Source: Methanobacterium sp. (GTDB lineage Archaea; Methanobacteriota; Methanobacteria; Methanobacteriales; Methanobacteriaceae). Taken from it: 64,000 nt of DNA. Shown here in pieces: positions 18,669 through 28,871 of the stretch; position 1 is the first letter of the stretch, and each line of letters starts with the position of its first letter. Position numbers and translations under genes: made by a program. The notes below the pieces were generated by a model. That model had not been told where the DNA came from. It ran no database searches and saw only the letters and a program-made list of their open reading frames with translations. Where the stretch lies: contig NZ_JBCFBO010000001.1 of assembly GCF_038562635.1 (NCBI RefSeq), positions 434,001 to 498,000 on the forward strand. The letters are read 5' to 3'.

Positions 18669-20006
18669 TCAAAAAACAGTTGCTAGATAAGGCGCTACAG
18701 CTGGGAAGATAAACGGCATGATTAGAAACAGGAATGAATTGGAGATTCCGTGAGATAATGTAACTCCCAGCAAACTTCTTGTTTTCTGGAAAGCATAACC
18801 ATAGAATAACGCTACGCTGAATACAAAAGCTAAATCCAAACCAGATTGCCACCCAACGTGAAGAGCTGTAAAGAGTATGGAAGCATACAGTAAACCAAAT
18901 ACCTTTCCAAATACATTTTCTGCATTTTTTTGAAGTATACCTCGAAACAGTAATTCTTCTGCAAACCCTGTTGATATTGTAAGGATTACAGCCCCAAACA
19001 GAACTGTTTCTACAGAAAGCGTAGAAATTAATGGAGCAGGTTTAAGTATTAAATATTCAGTAAACCCTAAAAGTACCCCGCTTAAAGCTATAGTTAGTTG
19101 AAGGGGAATATTACCTAAAACTAACCCTATTTTCTTTCGGGTGAGTTTTTGAGCCCTTATTAATGTAAATGATGCAGCAAATAGCGGAATCGCAATTATG
19201 GGGAACCAGTAAAGGGGCTGGATCTGCATGATAGGTATTGAAAGCCCAATTATTCTAATCATAGGTAGAGCCATCATTGATCTAAGAAGGGTTGAAAAAT
19301 TATAAGATTCATGAAAGGATGAATGGATTAAAAGGGCAAACAGTATAATCATCTCTAAAACAAGGCCCATTTGCATATTGACATATGTAACAGAAATTTC
19401 TGCAGCGGAAATTGCGATGAAATAAACAATAAGTGCTGCTATATCTTTTTTAGAAGATATAACACTATACCTTTTGGACTCGATGTCTTTCATTGCATCT
19501 TTAACACGGGCCTCCCTTTCACGGTCTTTAACCTTTTCAAATAATTCTAAAGAACGTTTATAATCCATCACAGCATCTTCAAATGCATCCTGAAGTTCAA
19601 AAGTATTTGCTATAAGGTTTGATACCATTCCTGCACGTTTATAATCACCAGCTTTCTGAAATTTTTTAATGGACTTTTCATAGCATTCACGTGCTTCTTC
19701 ATAGTCTTTGTATCTTTCAAAAGAGATTCCCAGCCCAGTAAGTGCATAACCTTCACCAATTATATCTTCAGCAGCGTTATAAAGATTTAGAGATGAATTA
19801 TAATACTTTTGAGCATCCTCCGGTTTATTTAAAGATATATAACTATCACCTATTCCTAAAAGAGCATCTGCTTCCTTTCGAGGATCATTTGTATTTTTAA
19901 ATAAGTTTACTGCTTTTTTGTAATAGGAAATTGCTTCTTCAAGTCTTCCCTGAGCATAAGAAGTATTTCCTAAATCAAATGCCATCTTAGCATCCATTTT
20001 ATCCAT
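18669..20006 (-). CDS. TPR-CPBP intramembrane protease fusion
   Basis: 445 residues; ATG 20006 with GGGTGA upstream. Residues 1 to about 180 are four to five TPR-like helix pairs (GNTSYAQGRLEEAISYYKKA and later copies). The rest is polytopic and carries the three CPBP (CAAX/Abi-type) motifs: EELLFR, FTALH, and LSHGISNS. CPBP proteins are glutamate intramembrane proteases or processing enzymes. The TPR part probably binds a partner or substrate on the cytosolic side. It stands alone, convergent with the secreted-protein genes. Substrate unknown. Confidence 0.85.
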   Translation of the reverse strand: MDKMDAKMAFDLGNTSYAQGRLEEAISYYKKAVNLFKNTNDPRKEADALLGIGDSYISLNKPEDAQKYYNSSLNLYNAAEDIIGEGYALTGLGISFERYKDYEEARECYEKSIKKFQKAGDYKRAGMVSNLIANTFELQDAFEDAVMDYKRSLELFEKVKDREREARVKDAMKDIESKRYSVISSKKDIAALIVYFIAISAAEISVTYVNMQMGLVLEMIILFALLIHSSFHESYNFSTLLRSMMALPMIRIIGLSIPIMQIQPLYWFPIIAIPLFAASFTLIRAQKLTRKKIGLVLGNIPLQLTIALSGVLLGFTEYLILKPAPLISTLSVETVLFGAVILTISTGFAEELLFRGILQKNAENVFGKVFGLLYASILFTALHVGWQSGLDLAFVFSVALFYGYAFQKTRSLLGVTLSHGISNSFLFLIMPFIFPAVAPYLATVF

Positions 20007-20704
20007 CGATTCACCCGTACCATTTCAGAGAATTATTTATTTTCTTTTATTTTTAATTACCTGCCATATAAATTTACTTATTAAAAATGAGTAACAGTTG
20101 ATATTACTTCATTAAAAGAAGCTTATATAATTTGTATAATTAATATGTGATAACTAAACTTTATTATTTAATATAAAAAATTTAAAATATTTATTACTTG
20201 ATTTAACTGATAAATGAATATTTATTACATGTATAAAACCATTGCACCAAAACCAAAATATATCACATCCCTATAAAATGATAAATCTCTTTTGTGACTT
20301 CTGTAACACAACTATATTAACATAAAATAAAATAAGTGAATTTATATATAATAAGAATTTATAATATTGCATATAATATTTAAATTACCACAATTACTAC
20401 GCATAATCATAATATAAAAAAAAGTAGTACTCTTCAAGTATTTCAGATGGATTAAGATAGTCCCCATAAATTATAGAACATATTGCATGGTAAAGATGCA
20501 ATATAAAAAATAATGAACATAGTACACAATATAAAACAGTTGAAAATAAATTATTACTTAATATAACAAAAAATAAAAGTGTATTATTCCATAATAACAA
20601 ATTATTTATATGCAAACTAAAAATAAATTAATATACACTATTTTAATTTATTATATTAATAATAGCGATAATTAGTCTGGTATAAGGGGATAAAAGGGAA
20701 AAAA
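20007..20704. other. AT-rich gene-free stretch
   Basis: Nearly 700 bp between the divergent CPBP and GT2 genes. A 72-codon minus-strand frame (20397-20615) is composed only of AT-driven hydrophobic codons, has no ribosome-binding site and matches nothing known to me. No RNA gene or array recognised; promoter elements for the two flanking genes are expected here. Confidence 0.5.
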
Positions 20705-21649
20705 ATGACTAAAATAACAGCCATACTACCTGCTTACAATGAAGAGGTATCCCTCGGAAGTGTTGTACTTAATACTAAAAAATATGTGAACAATGTAATT
20801 GTAATTGATGACGGCAGTACTGACAGTACTGTAGAAATCGCAGAACTTGCAGGTGCAGAAGTAATAAGTCATCCTTCTAATAAAGGAAAAGGTGCAGCAT
20901 TAAAAACTGGTTTTGAAGCTGCAAAAACCTCCGAAATTATAGTAACTATAGATTCTGACGGTCAACACGACCCAAAAGAAATACCAAAACTGGTAGCTCC
21001 CATAATAAACGGTGAAGCGGACATCGTAAACGGCAGCAGATATATCAACGGGAATAAAAAAGATACTCCATCCTACAGGCGTGTTGGTCAAACAGTGCTG
21101 GATAAAGCCACTAATTTAGGCAGCGGACTCGAGATTACAGATAGTCAAAGTGGATACAGGGCATTTGCAAGGCATGCAGTACCTGCTTTCAGATTCAGCA
21201 GCGTCAATTTTGGTATCGAAAGTGAAATGCTTATGGATGCATCCAATGCAGGGCTGCGGATCAAAGAAGTTGAAATTAATGTCAGATATGATGTAGACGG
21301 CTCTACAAAACATCCTGTAAGTCACGGTATAGGCGTGCTGATGAGGGTAATAAATGATCTTGAATTTCAAAGACCTTTATACTATTTTACATTACCTGGA
21401 GCTATAATAGTTATAACTGGAGTAGTATTGGGCCTTCTATTCTTCGGGGACTACTTAGGAGGCGGATCTAGGAGCCTGCTCCCCACGATCCTTGCAATAA
21501 TGATGACAATGGCAGGTGGATTTTTGGCATTTACAGGAATAATTTTAGACTCCATGAGTCGAATGATAAACAGGGTTGTAAATGATCCTAATTATGATAT
21601 CCGTGCCAGTGAAATTTCCAGCACTAAAGTCAAACAACAGGGAAAATAA
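20705..21649 (+). CDS. Family 2 glycosyltransferase, polyprenyl-phosphate sugar synthase type
   Basis: 314 residues. GT-A domain with LPAYNEEVSLGSV near the N-terminus, VIDDGSTDST, and the catalytic DSDGQHDPKEIPKL segment; residues QSGYRAF support the dolichol-phosphate mannose/glucose synthase subgroup. Two C-terminal membrane helices (about 225-285). The likely reaction is transfer of a nucleotide-sugar to a polyprenyl phosphate for envelope glycan assembly. The membrane protein 94 bp downstream is a probable user of the lipid-linked sugar. Confidence 0.87.
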   Translation: MTKITAILPAYNEEVSLGSVVLNTKKYVNNVIVIDDGSTDSTVEIAELAGAEVISHPSNKGKGAALKTGFEAAKTSEIIVTIDSDGQHDPKEIPKLVAPIINGEADIVNGSRYINGNKKDTPSYRRVGQTVLDKATNLGSGLEITDSQSGYRAFARHAVPAFRFSSVNFGIESEMLMDASNAGLRIKEVEINVRYDVDGSTKHPVSHGIGVLMRVINDLEFQRPLYYFTLPGAIIVITGVVLGLLFFGDYLGGGSRSLLPTILAIMMTMAGGFLAFTGIILDSMSRMINRVVNDPNYDIRASEISSTKVKQQGK

Positions 21650-21742
21650 AATACACATTTAGTCATCTGGAACATTTTTTAATTAATAAGATTGCAGTAC
21701 TACCCGACATGTTTTTAATAGTTAAATAGCATATTTATTGTA

Positions 21743-23329
21743 ATGTTTAATCATAAAATTGTTAATAAAAATCTTTTAATTATTATTCCTTCAATCATAG
21801 CATTTTTCATAGGGCTTATCCCAACATTACAATACGGCTGGCCTTTAAGCTGGGATATAATCCACCACGTACATATTGCAGAAGTATATGCACAGTACGG
21901 GTTTACACTTACAGATCCGCTGATAAGTTTACAAAATGGGCCGCAAAAAATAGGATATGTCCCATTATTTCACTTATTTATTGCAGCTATAGGCTATATT
22001 ACAAAAATTAATTACTTCCAGATAGCACGCTGCCTACAGCCCTTAATTGCAGCAGGCATAGTATTCTCAGTTTCATATGTAGGATACAAATTTTATGGTT
22101 TAACAGCAGGTATTTCTGCGGGCTTTATAATATTATCAAGCAACCTTGTTAACAGGATAGTTTTACCTATTCCTGAAAATATAGCATTGATCATCTTCCC
22201 AATTGCAGTGTATTTATTTTACATATCCCTGAAAAAAGATACATATAAATATGCTTTAATATCTGGATTAATGTTTATTTTAATGGTATCAATCCACCAA
22301 TCAGCTGCATTTCTATTATTTTTAACAATAACCTCCTTTATTATTGTTAAATCTATTTTAAGCAGAGATATATGTGTTTTTAAAAAGTATATTGCGTGGA
22401 TACTGCCTCCTGTTTGTGCAGCAGTTATAGCATTAACAGCTGTTCTAATTCTAGACACTAGTATCATACATAATATACTGCAAAATGGAATAGGTGCTGT
22501 AACTGGTTACAAAGACTCAATCTCATACAACTACAACCAGCCTTTAGATTTAATTCGTTATGTATGGCAGTTAGGGATCATAGCTTTATTGTTTGCACTT
22601 ATAGGTGCAGTAGCATCCTATAAATTAGACCTGCCTAAAGCAGTGAAAGATAAATCTGTCCTTTTAATAGTATGGATAGTAGTTATGTTCATATTCAGTA
22701 AAATTAACTGGTTTGGACTTAATATGATATCTTACCGGGTCCTTATTTATATACTGCTGCCACTTTCAATATTAGGCGGTTTTGGCCTGTATCAGACATA
22801 TAAATGGGGAAAACAAAAGAAAATATCAAATTTACCAGTAGGGCATTTAATTTTAGGGATAATATTCTTATTTGCAACCCTAAATGGTGTTTTAATAGCA
22901 AGTAACCCTAAAATAGCTAATTTTGGTGCCCAAACAGAGCTTGGAAACATAAGTATAGCACCGCCCTCTGTATCTGAAATAGATTTAGCCAGCTGGTTTA
23001 GTAAAAATGGAGATAAAAATAAGAGAGTAGTGATTTCAAATTATTATTCAGGGATGTTTTTAGTAGCCGATACAGGGCAGCCTCTTTCACGTTATAACCG
23101 TGTGCTCATTGGTAAAGTCAATCAATCAACAATTATTAAGAAGGATATAGGTTACCTTGTATATGATAAAAGGTTAAAATTCTCTTCAGGTAATAAGACT
23201 TACCGTGCCGAACCTGGAGGGCTGCTGTATTTCAGCAGAGATATTCGCCAGTTTATACCAAAATATGCAAAAATAGTATACGAAAACAATGACTTTATAG
23301 TATGCAAGGTTCAAAGTGCTAAAACATAG
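21743..23329 (+). CDS. Polytopic membrane protein, GT-C glycosyltransferase-like
   Basis: 528 residues with about ten to twelve membrane helices, then a ~130-residue C-terminal soluble domain (from about residue 395). After the first helix comes a loop with LSWDIIHHVHIAEVYAQYG; an acidic residue in this loop is typical of GT-C enzymes that use polyprenyl-phosphate sugars. It follows the GT2 gene, suggesting a synthase/transferase pair. No close family name; the GT-C call is by topology and loop pattern only. Confidence 0.6.
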   Translation: MFNHKIVNKNLLIIIPSIIAFFIGLIPTLQYGWPLSWDIIHHVHIAEVYAQYGFTLTDPLISLQNGPQKIGYVPLFHLFIAAIGYITKINYFQIARCLQPLIAAGIVFSVSYVGYKFYGLTAGISAGFIILSSNLVNRIVLPIPENIALIIFPIAVYLFYISLKKDTYKYALISGLMFILMVSIHQSAAFLLFLTITSFIIVKSILSRDICVFKKYIAWILPPVCAAVIALTAVLILDTSIIHNILQNGIGAVTGYKDSISYNYNQPLDLIRYVWQLGIIALLFALIGAVASYKLDLPKAVKDKSVLLIVWIVVMFIFSKINWFGLNMISYRVLIYILLPLSILGGFGLYQTYKWGKQKKISNLPVGHLILGIIFLFATLNGVLIASNPKIANFGAQTELGNISIAPPSVSEIDLASWFSKNGDKNKRVVISNYYSGMFLVADTGQPLSRYNRVLIGKVNQSTIIKKDIGYLVYDKRLKFSSGNKTYRAEPGGLLYFSRDIRQFIPKYAKIVYENNDFIVCKVQSAKT

Positions 23330-23483
23330 AATACATCACGATTACATTTTTATACAAAAATAACCATACACTTAACCAGTTTCTCTTTTAATTATAGTAT
23401 AAAATATCTCAATAATATAAACAATTAAATATATTTAAAAAGGAATACATCCAAATCATTTTTAAATTTCAGCGGGTATTAAA

Positions 23484-24377
23484 ATGAATATCTTTATACT
23501 AACATCGGGAAAGTATGGTTCAAGGATTATAAACCATATATCAAAAATGGGACTTGCATATTCCATAATAGGGATACATGAAGTTTCAGGAGATTTACCC
23601 GAATTTATAGATGATGTCAGCAGTTATGTTCCAGATAATCTTCCTGAAGCAGACTTGATCCTTTCAATTGGATTATACGGAGACATAAATATGATTATAC
23701 CTTTCGTTGCATCTAAAACTGGGGCAAAGTCCATAATTGTACCAATACATGACCCTAAACAAATTCCAGCAGGCCTCCAGATGGAAATAGAAAGCGAGAC
23801 TCATGATGCCAGAATAGTGTTTCCAAAACCATTCTGTTCGCTTGAGCCCGTTGGAGATAAATATATAGATAAATTTGTAGAATCCTTTGGAAAGCCAGAA
23901 CTTGAGATCAAAGCTGATAATCTAATAAGACATGTTGAAGTTAAAAGAGGCGCTCCATGCGGTTCGACATTGTTTGTAGCAGAGAAATTGAAAAATGTAC
24001 CTGTCACTGAAGCCGAATTTGAGGCTGGAGGTAAATATCATAATTACCCATGTTTAGCCTCCATGGATATTGATCCTCAAATTGGAGATACATTATTACA
24101 CGTTGCAGGTTACAGGATCAAGGAAGCTGTAAAGAGAGAACTTGGGTTTGCTGCAAAATCTGCGGTCGTTTGTGAAGAAATGTGCCAGGGTAGAGATAAC
24201 TGCAGCCATATCTGCTATGAGGTATGTCCCATAGGTGATGAAACTGTTAAGATCAAAGAAAATGGTAAAGTAGAAATTGATGCAAATTCATGTGGATACT
24301 GTTCAATTTGCGTCCAAAAATGTCCATTTGAAGCCATTACAATTAAAAACAACATAAACTTAAAAAGAAGTGAATAA
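23484..24377 (+). CDS. DUF166 protein with C-terminal ferredoxin-like domain
   Basis: 297 residues. The N-terminal 200 residues match DUF166 (start MNIFILTSGKYGSRII, then LILSIGLYGDIN and PIHDPKQIPAGLQ). The C-terminus has many cysteines: VCEEMCQGRDNCSHICYEVC and a 4Fe-4S motif CGYCSICVQKCPFEA. This suggests an iron-sulfur redox protein of unknown role, found mostly in methanogens. cbiF begins one base after its stop codon, so the two genes are co-transcribed; a link to corrinoid metabolism is inferred. Confidence 0.8.
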   Translation: MNIFILTSGKYGSRIINHISKMGLAYSIIGIHEVSGDLPEFIDDVSSYVPDNLPEADLILSIGLYGDINMIIPFVASKTGAKSIIVPIHDPKQIPAGLQMEIESETHDARIVFPKPFCSLEPVGDKYIDKFVESFGKPELEIKADNLIRHVEVKRGAPCGSTLFVAEKLKNVPVTEAEFEAGGKYHNYPCLASMDIDPQIGDTLLHVAGYRIKEAVKRELGFAAKSAVVCEEMCQGRDNCSHICYEVCPIGDETVKIKENGKVEIDANSCGYCSICVQKCPFEAITIKNNINLKRSE

Positions 24378-24378
24378 A

Positions 24379-25149
24379 ATGGAAGGAAAAGTAATATTTA
24401 TAGGTGCAGGACCCGGAGATCCTGAACTTTTAACCGTTAAAGGCCAGAATGCATTAAAAAATGCAGATATTATAATTTATGCAGGGTCACTTGTAAATAA
24501 AGAAGTTTTAAGTGTCGCTAAAAAAACAGCTGAAATATACAACAGCGCTTCTATGAACCTTGATGAAATTCTAGAAATAATGGATACAAGAACAAAACAG
24601 GGAAAAATCCTTGCAAGAGTACATACAGGAGACCCATCCATATATGGGGCAATAGGAGAACAGATCGAATTTTTAAGGCACAATAATATTAACTTTGAAA
24701 TTATTCCCGGCGTCAGCTCTTTATTTGCAACTGCAGCCGCACTTGAATCTGAATTAACACTGCCTGAAGTATCACAGACTGTTATTATAACCCGTCCTGA
24801 AGGTAGGACTCCTAAACCTGAATCAGAGTCCATTAAAGAACTTGCAAAGCACAACGCCACCATGTGCATCTTTTTAGGCATTCACATGATCGAAAACGTT
24901 GCACGCGACCTTTTAACTCACTACCCTAAAGACACTCCAGTTGCAGTTGTTAAGAAGGCCTCATGGAAAGACCAGTTGATAGTTAAAGGTACTTTAGAAG
25001 ATATTGCCTCCAGAGTTAAAGAAGCTGGAATTGAAAAGACCGCAATTATAGTAGTAGGTAACGTTCTTAATCCCGGTGATATTACTCCCTCCAAACTTTA
25101 TGATGCTGAATTTACACATGAATACAGGGAAGGGCGCAAAAACAAATAA
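24379..25149 (+). CDS. cbiF: Cobalt-precorrin-4 C11-methyltransferase
   Basis: 256 residues from ATG 24379, one base after the upstream stop; a GTG at 24370 would overlap. SAM-dependent tetrapyrrole methylase: N-terminal VIFIGAGPGDPELLTVKG, ARVHTGDPSIYGAIGEQ, and IIPGVSSLFATAAALESELTLPEVSQT, which is specific to CbiF/CobM. It methylates C11 in the anaerobic corrin pathway needed for methyltransferase cofactors in methanogens. Other cob/cbi genes are not in this window. Confidence 0.92.
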   Translation: MEGKVIFIGAGPGDPELLTVKGQNALKNADIIIYAGSLVNKEVLSVAKKTAEIYNSASMNLDEILEIMDTRTKQGKILARVHTGDPSIYGAIGEQIEFLRHNNINFEIIPGVSSLFATAAALESELTLPEVSQTVIITRPEGRTPKPESESIKELAKHNATMCIFLGIHMIENVARDLLTHYPKDTPVAVVKKASWKDQLIVKGTLEDIASRVKEAGIEKTAIIVVGNVLNPGDITPSKLYDAEFTHEYREGRKNK

Positions 25150-25233
25150 TAAAATTTAACAGATAAAATAAATATCAGAATATTTATACACTTACTTAAC
25201 TTTTTTTAATCTAAAACTTTGGAAGTAAGAAAC

Positions 25234-26478
25234 TTGAGTTATATAAATAAACTAAAAGAATGGTTCAACCGGCAGAGCAATACCAACAAAGCAGTGCTGG
25301 GATTAAGCCTATTTTGTATAGGTTCTATAATATTCATTGTAATGGCAGGAATACTGGTTCCAGATATTACTTATTTATCTTTAGAGACACCTAATGCTCA
25401 AATAGATAATAGCACTCTTGAATATACTATAACAGGTTCCTCAGAACCAAATGCCCAAATTTTTCTGTATGATGAGGATTTAAACTTAAATAAAGTGCCT
25501 GTTAAGGTAGATAACAACGGTAAGTTTAGTTACAATCTTAATATTCCACTTAGCATCACCGACACCAAAGTTTCTGTAGTTTCACAGGTACATGGGAAAT
25601 ATGAGGTCTCTCAAGATATTGAAATACAGCGCCCATTAACATTTCTTTCAATTAAACCTATGCAGGAACTTAGTTATGGGAATAAAAGTCTTGTACTAGA
25701 AGGTAAAAGCGATCCTGGCGCTACTATTCATATTATCTCAAATATGACTCTGAGAAGTAACCTTAACCTCCAAAGTTATGTGGATACCGCTTTTAATGAC
25801 CCTGTGATCAACAATATTACTTTGAAGGCTGATTCAAACGGCTATTTTAAGCAGGATTTCTATGTTCCTTTAAATTCCACATCAGCTTACTTCAATGTAA
25901 CGGCCACATCTACAGGTAAAAGGGACAGTACTCAAGTTCAAAATGTTACCCGTGATTATGATATATTCCCTTCAATTATGTCAATCTTTAACAGCAGCTA
26001 TCTTTCAAACAGTGTTAAAGTGAAAAACTTCACTGGAAAAGGATTTTCAATAACTTATCCTGCAGTCTGGGAAAGACAATCATATAAAAACGCGGGAAAA
26101 GATGCCAGATTAGATTTAATCTATGGAAATAGTGTTGAAGCCATAGTATGGTATGGTAAAATTGGTAATGAATTTGGAAACTCTCTTGAAGACTATAAAA
26201 ACACCCAGGATGTTCACATACGTACATGGTGGGGTGGAACTGAAGTTTTTGAACAGGATATCAATAAAGATGGTATGACTGGATTTAGAACGGTATATAA
26301 ATGTCAGAATAATCCTGTGTTTTCCAATGACATAGCTGCACCGTTTTATATAGACAGGACAACTGTTACAAAAGATAATGTAAGTGTATATGAACTGCAG
26401 TTAATGGTTTTCAATGATTACTACGAAAAGAACGATTATTTAATTGAACAAACAGTAAACAGCTTTAAGATTACCTAA
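25234..26478 (+). CDS. Membrane-anchored surface protein with Ig-like and PsbP-like domains
   Basis: About 414 residues from TTG 25234, preferred because GGAAG lies 8 nt upstream; TTG 25219 is possible. One N-terminal membrane helix, then two Ig-like segments (TGSSEPNAQIFLYDED and EGKSDPGATIHI, each starting a G-S-x-P-x-A pattern). The C-terminal ~150 residues begin GFSITYPAVWERQ, a PsbP/DUF1795-like fold start. Probably extracytoplasmic. Function unknown; no operon partner. Confidence 0.72.
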   Translation: MSYINKLKEWFNRQSNTNKAVLGLSLFCIGSIIFIVMAGILVPDITYLSLETPNAQIDNSTLEYTITGSSEPNAQIFLYDEDLNLNKVPVKVDNNGKFSYNLNIPLSITDTKVSVVSQVHGKYEVSQDIEIQRPLTFLSIKPMQELSYGNKSLVLEGKSDPGATIHIISNMTLRSNLNLQSYVDTAFNDPVINNITLKADSNGYFKQDFYVPLNSTSAYFNVTATSTGKRDSTQVQNVTRDYDIFPSIMSIFNSSYLSNSVKVKNFTGKGFSITYPAVWERQSYKNAGKDARLDLIYGNSVEAIVWYGKIGNEFGNSLEDYKNTQDVHIRTWWGGTEVFEQDINKDGMTGFRTVYKCQNNPVFSNDIAAPFYIDRTTVTKDNVSVYELQLMVFNDYYEKNDYLIEQTVNSFKIT

Positions 26479-26670
26479 TTTTTAAAATTGATTGAAATTA
26501 CTTGAAGATGTTACTTTTTAATTCTTCATTTTCTTTAAAATATTTTTAAACTCATTTTTTAAACATGAACACAAAGTTTATATAATCTGCAGGTAAAAAT
26601 ATCATAAACACGTAATATATTACCTATAGGAATATTAACATATCTAAATAATAACTTTTGGTTGGTAAAA

Positions 26671-27168
26671 ATGGAACAGAATTCAAACCTAAAAGGACAT
26701 TCAAATAGATTCGAAATGGAACAGTATATACTGGTATTCATATTTTTGATAGAGCAGCGTTGGGGTTATATAATCAATAAAGAACTTGCAGATGATAAAA
26801 TAACAACTAAACAATGGTTAATGATGATTGTTATAGAAAACGCATTTGACCACGACCCATCTATGCAGGAAGTTGCAGATGCATTAAGTACCAGCCATCA
26901 AAATGTAAAACAGCTGGCAGTCAGATTAGAATCAAGGGGATTTATGAAGATAGAACGAGATCTCCATAACAGGCGTATTTTAAGACTGAGAACTACAGAT
27001 GAATGCAGAAGGTACTGGGAAAAAAGGAGTCCTGAAGATGCTAAATCTATAATTTCTCTATTTAAAGGATTGGAAGATGAAGAAATAAGTTCATTATTCA
27101 ATATTGTAATAAAACTGGAAAAAATATCAGGAAACCTGTATAATGAAGCTAAAAATGTAAAAAAGTAA
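26671..27168 (+). CDS. MarR-family transcriptional regulator
   Basis: 165 residues from ATG 26671 (TTG 26662 is in frame but lacks a site). Winged-helix pattern in the centre: TTKQWLMMIVIENA, QEVADALSTSHQNVKQLAVRLESRGF, then a wing MKIERDLHNRRILRLRTT. N- and C-terminal helices would form the dimer. It stands alone between a surface-protein gene and the end of the rhamnose operon. No target is evident. Confidence 0.88.
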   Translation: MEQNSNLKGHSNRFEMEQYILVFIFLIEQRWGYIINKELADDKITTKQWLMMIVIENAFDHDPSMQEVADALSTSHQNVKQLAVRLESRGFMKIERDLHNRRILRLRTTDECRRYWEKRSPEDAKSIISLFKGLEDEEISSLFNIVIKLEKISGNLYNEAKNVKK

Positions 27169-27244
27169 ATTGAATGTTTTAAGCCATTATCCTTATATTA
27201 AAAGTTTTAGGAGAGATCATCGATTTATTCCTCCTTTTTATAGC

Positions 27245-28252
27245 TCATCGGTTACTGTACATTCTTTCATAATAATCCATGTACTCGCCGCTTTTTATCC
27301 GTTCCCACCACTCTTTGTTATCTAAATACCACTGTATAGTTTCAACTATGCCTGTTTCGAAGGTATATTTTGGAGTCCAGCCCAATTCATTTTGTATTTT
27401 GCTGGAATCTATAGCATATCTCCTATCATGACCTAATCTATCTTTTACAAAGTGAATAAGAGATTCATGCTTATTTAAATTTTGAAGAATTAATTTTACT
27501 ATTTCTATATTCTTTTTCTCGTTGTTTCCGCCTATATTATAGATTTCTCCAATTTTACCCCTATGAAGAACAAGATCTATAGCAGAACAATGGTCGTAAA
27601 CATGCAGCCAATCTCTTACGTTCAGCCCATCACCGTATACCGGCAGAAGCTTATTTTCAAGGGCATTGGATATCATTAAAGGTATTAACTTCTCAGGGAA
27701 CTGATATGGCCCGTAATTATTGGAGCATCTAGTTATGTTCACTGGCAGATCAAACGTTTTATTATACGCCCTGACCATTAAATCTGCGCTGGCCTTACTT
27801 GCAGAATAAGGACTATTAGGAGCTAGAGGAGTATCTTCCCGGAAATAACCTGTTTTTCCCAATGAACCATAAACTTCATCAGTTGATACCTGCAGATATT
27901 TTTTAATACCGTATTCTTTGGCAGCGTCTAAAAGAACCTGAGTTCCAAGTACATTTGACTTTATAAATATTTCAGGATCTTCAATACTGCGGTCTACATG
28001 AGATTCTGCTGCAAAGTTTACGATGTAGTCCACATCAGATGTGATTTTAAAAACTAAATCTTTATCGGTTATATCTCCTTTACAAAAGGTATAATTGGGA
28101 TTATCTTCAATCCCCCTCAAATTCTCTAGATTTCCGCAGTATGTAAGGGAGTCTAAATTGACAATTTCATAGTCTCCATATTTATCAAGCATATATCTTA
28201 CAAAATTGCTTCCTATAAACCCTGCTCCCCCAGTAATCAGTATCTTCATCAT
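27245..28252 (-). CDS. rfbB: dTDP-glucose 4,6-dehydratase
   Basis: 335 residues, normal length. Extended SDR enzyme: GGAGFIGSNFVRYML nucleotide-binding motif near the N-terminus, catalytic YSASK (within NSPYSASKASADL), STDEVYG, and AAESHVDRS. It converts dTDP-glucose to dTDP-4-keto-6-deoxyglucose, step 2 of dTDP-L-rhamnose synthesis. It is the last gene of the minus-strand operon rfbD-rfbA-rfbC-rfbB, 22 bp after rfbC. Confidence 0.95.
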   Translation of the reverse strand: MMKILITGGAGFIGSNFVRYMLDKYGDYEIVNLDSLTYCGNLENLRGIEDNPNYTFCKGDITDKDLVFKITSDVDYIVNFAAESHVDRSIEDPEIFIKSNVLGTQVLLDAAKEYGIKKYLQVSTDEVYGSLGKTGYFREDTPLAPNSPYSASKASADLMVRAYNKTFDLPVNITRCSNNYGPYQFPEKLIPLMISNALENKLLPVYGDGLNVRDWLHVYDHCSAIDLVLHRGKIGEIYNIGGNNEKKNIEIVKLILQNLNKHESLIHFVKDRLGHDRRYAIDSSKIQNELGWTPKYTFETGIVETIQWYLDNKEWWERIKSGEYMDYYERMYSNR

Positions 28253-28274
28253 TATTTGTTCTCCACAGCATTAT

Positions 28275-28832
28275 TTAAAAATCAGTACCAGTTTCTTTAA
28301 ATGTTTTCCACTTCATGTCCTTTTCAGAGAGCATAATTTTCATATCTTGACCAATTGGCCATTCAACGTTTATATATGGGTCGTTCCAGAGTATTCCCCC
28401 TTCATCATGAGGATCATAAAAGTTGGTGCACTTGTAGGTAAATTCTGCTTCATCTGAAAGTACTAAAAAACCATGTGCAAACCCTTCAGGTACATAAAAC
28501 TGTTTCTTATTTTCATCAGAGAGAATGACTCCTTCCCATTTACCATAAGTTGGTGAATCCTTTCTTAAATCAACCGCCACATCAAATACTTCCCCTTTTA
28601 TAACACGGACCAGTTTACCCTGAGGTTTGGTATACTGAAAATGGAGCCCCCTTAAAACCCCTTTTTTGGATTTGGACTGGTTATCCTGAACAAAGTTAAA
28701 ATCTAATCCTGCTTCCCTAAATTCTTCTGCATGGTAAGTCTCCATGAAGTAACCCCGTTCATCCCCAAACACGGTAGGTTCTATGATATAAACACCCTCA
28801 ATAGATGTTTTTATAAATTTAAATTTACCCAT
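28275..28832 (-). CDS. rfbC: dTDP-4-dehydrorhamnose 3,5-epimerase
   Basis: 185 residues. RmlC cupin with FMETYHAEEFREAGL, FVQDNQSKSKKGVLRGLHFQ (catalytic His in LRGLHFQ) and VPEGFAHGFLVLSDEAEF. Step 3 of dTDP-L-rhamnose synthesis. It sits between rfbA and rfbB in one operon with short gaps. Confidence 0.95.
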   Translation of the reverse strand: MGKFKFIKTSIEGVYIIEPTVFGDERGYFMETYHAEEFREAGLDFNFVQDNQSKSKKGVLRGLHFQYTKPQGKLVRVIKGEVFDVAVDLRKDSPTYGKWEGVILSDENKKQFYVPEGFAHGFLVLSDEAEFTYKCTNFYDPHDEGGILWNDPYINVEWPIGQDMKIMLSEKDMKWKTFKETGTDF

Positions 28833-28871
28833 ATTCTTCCTCGCTTAAATTGAACTTTCTAAATTTGAATC

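Noticed and set aside
20397..20615. 72-codon minus-strand frame
   Set aside because: Composition is that of random AT-rich DNA, there is no ribosome-binding site and no recognisable family.
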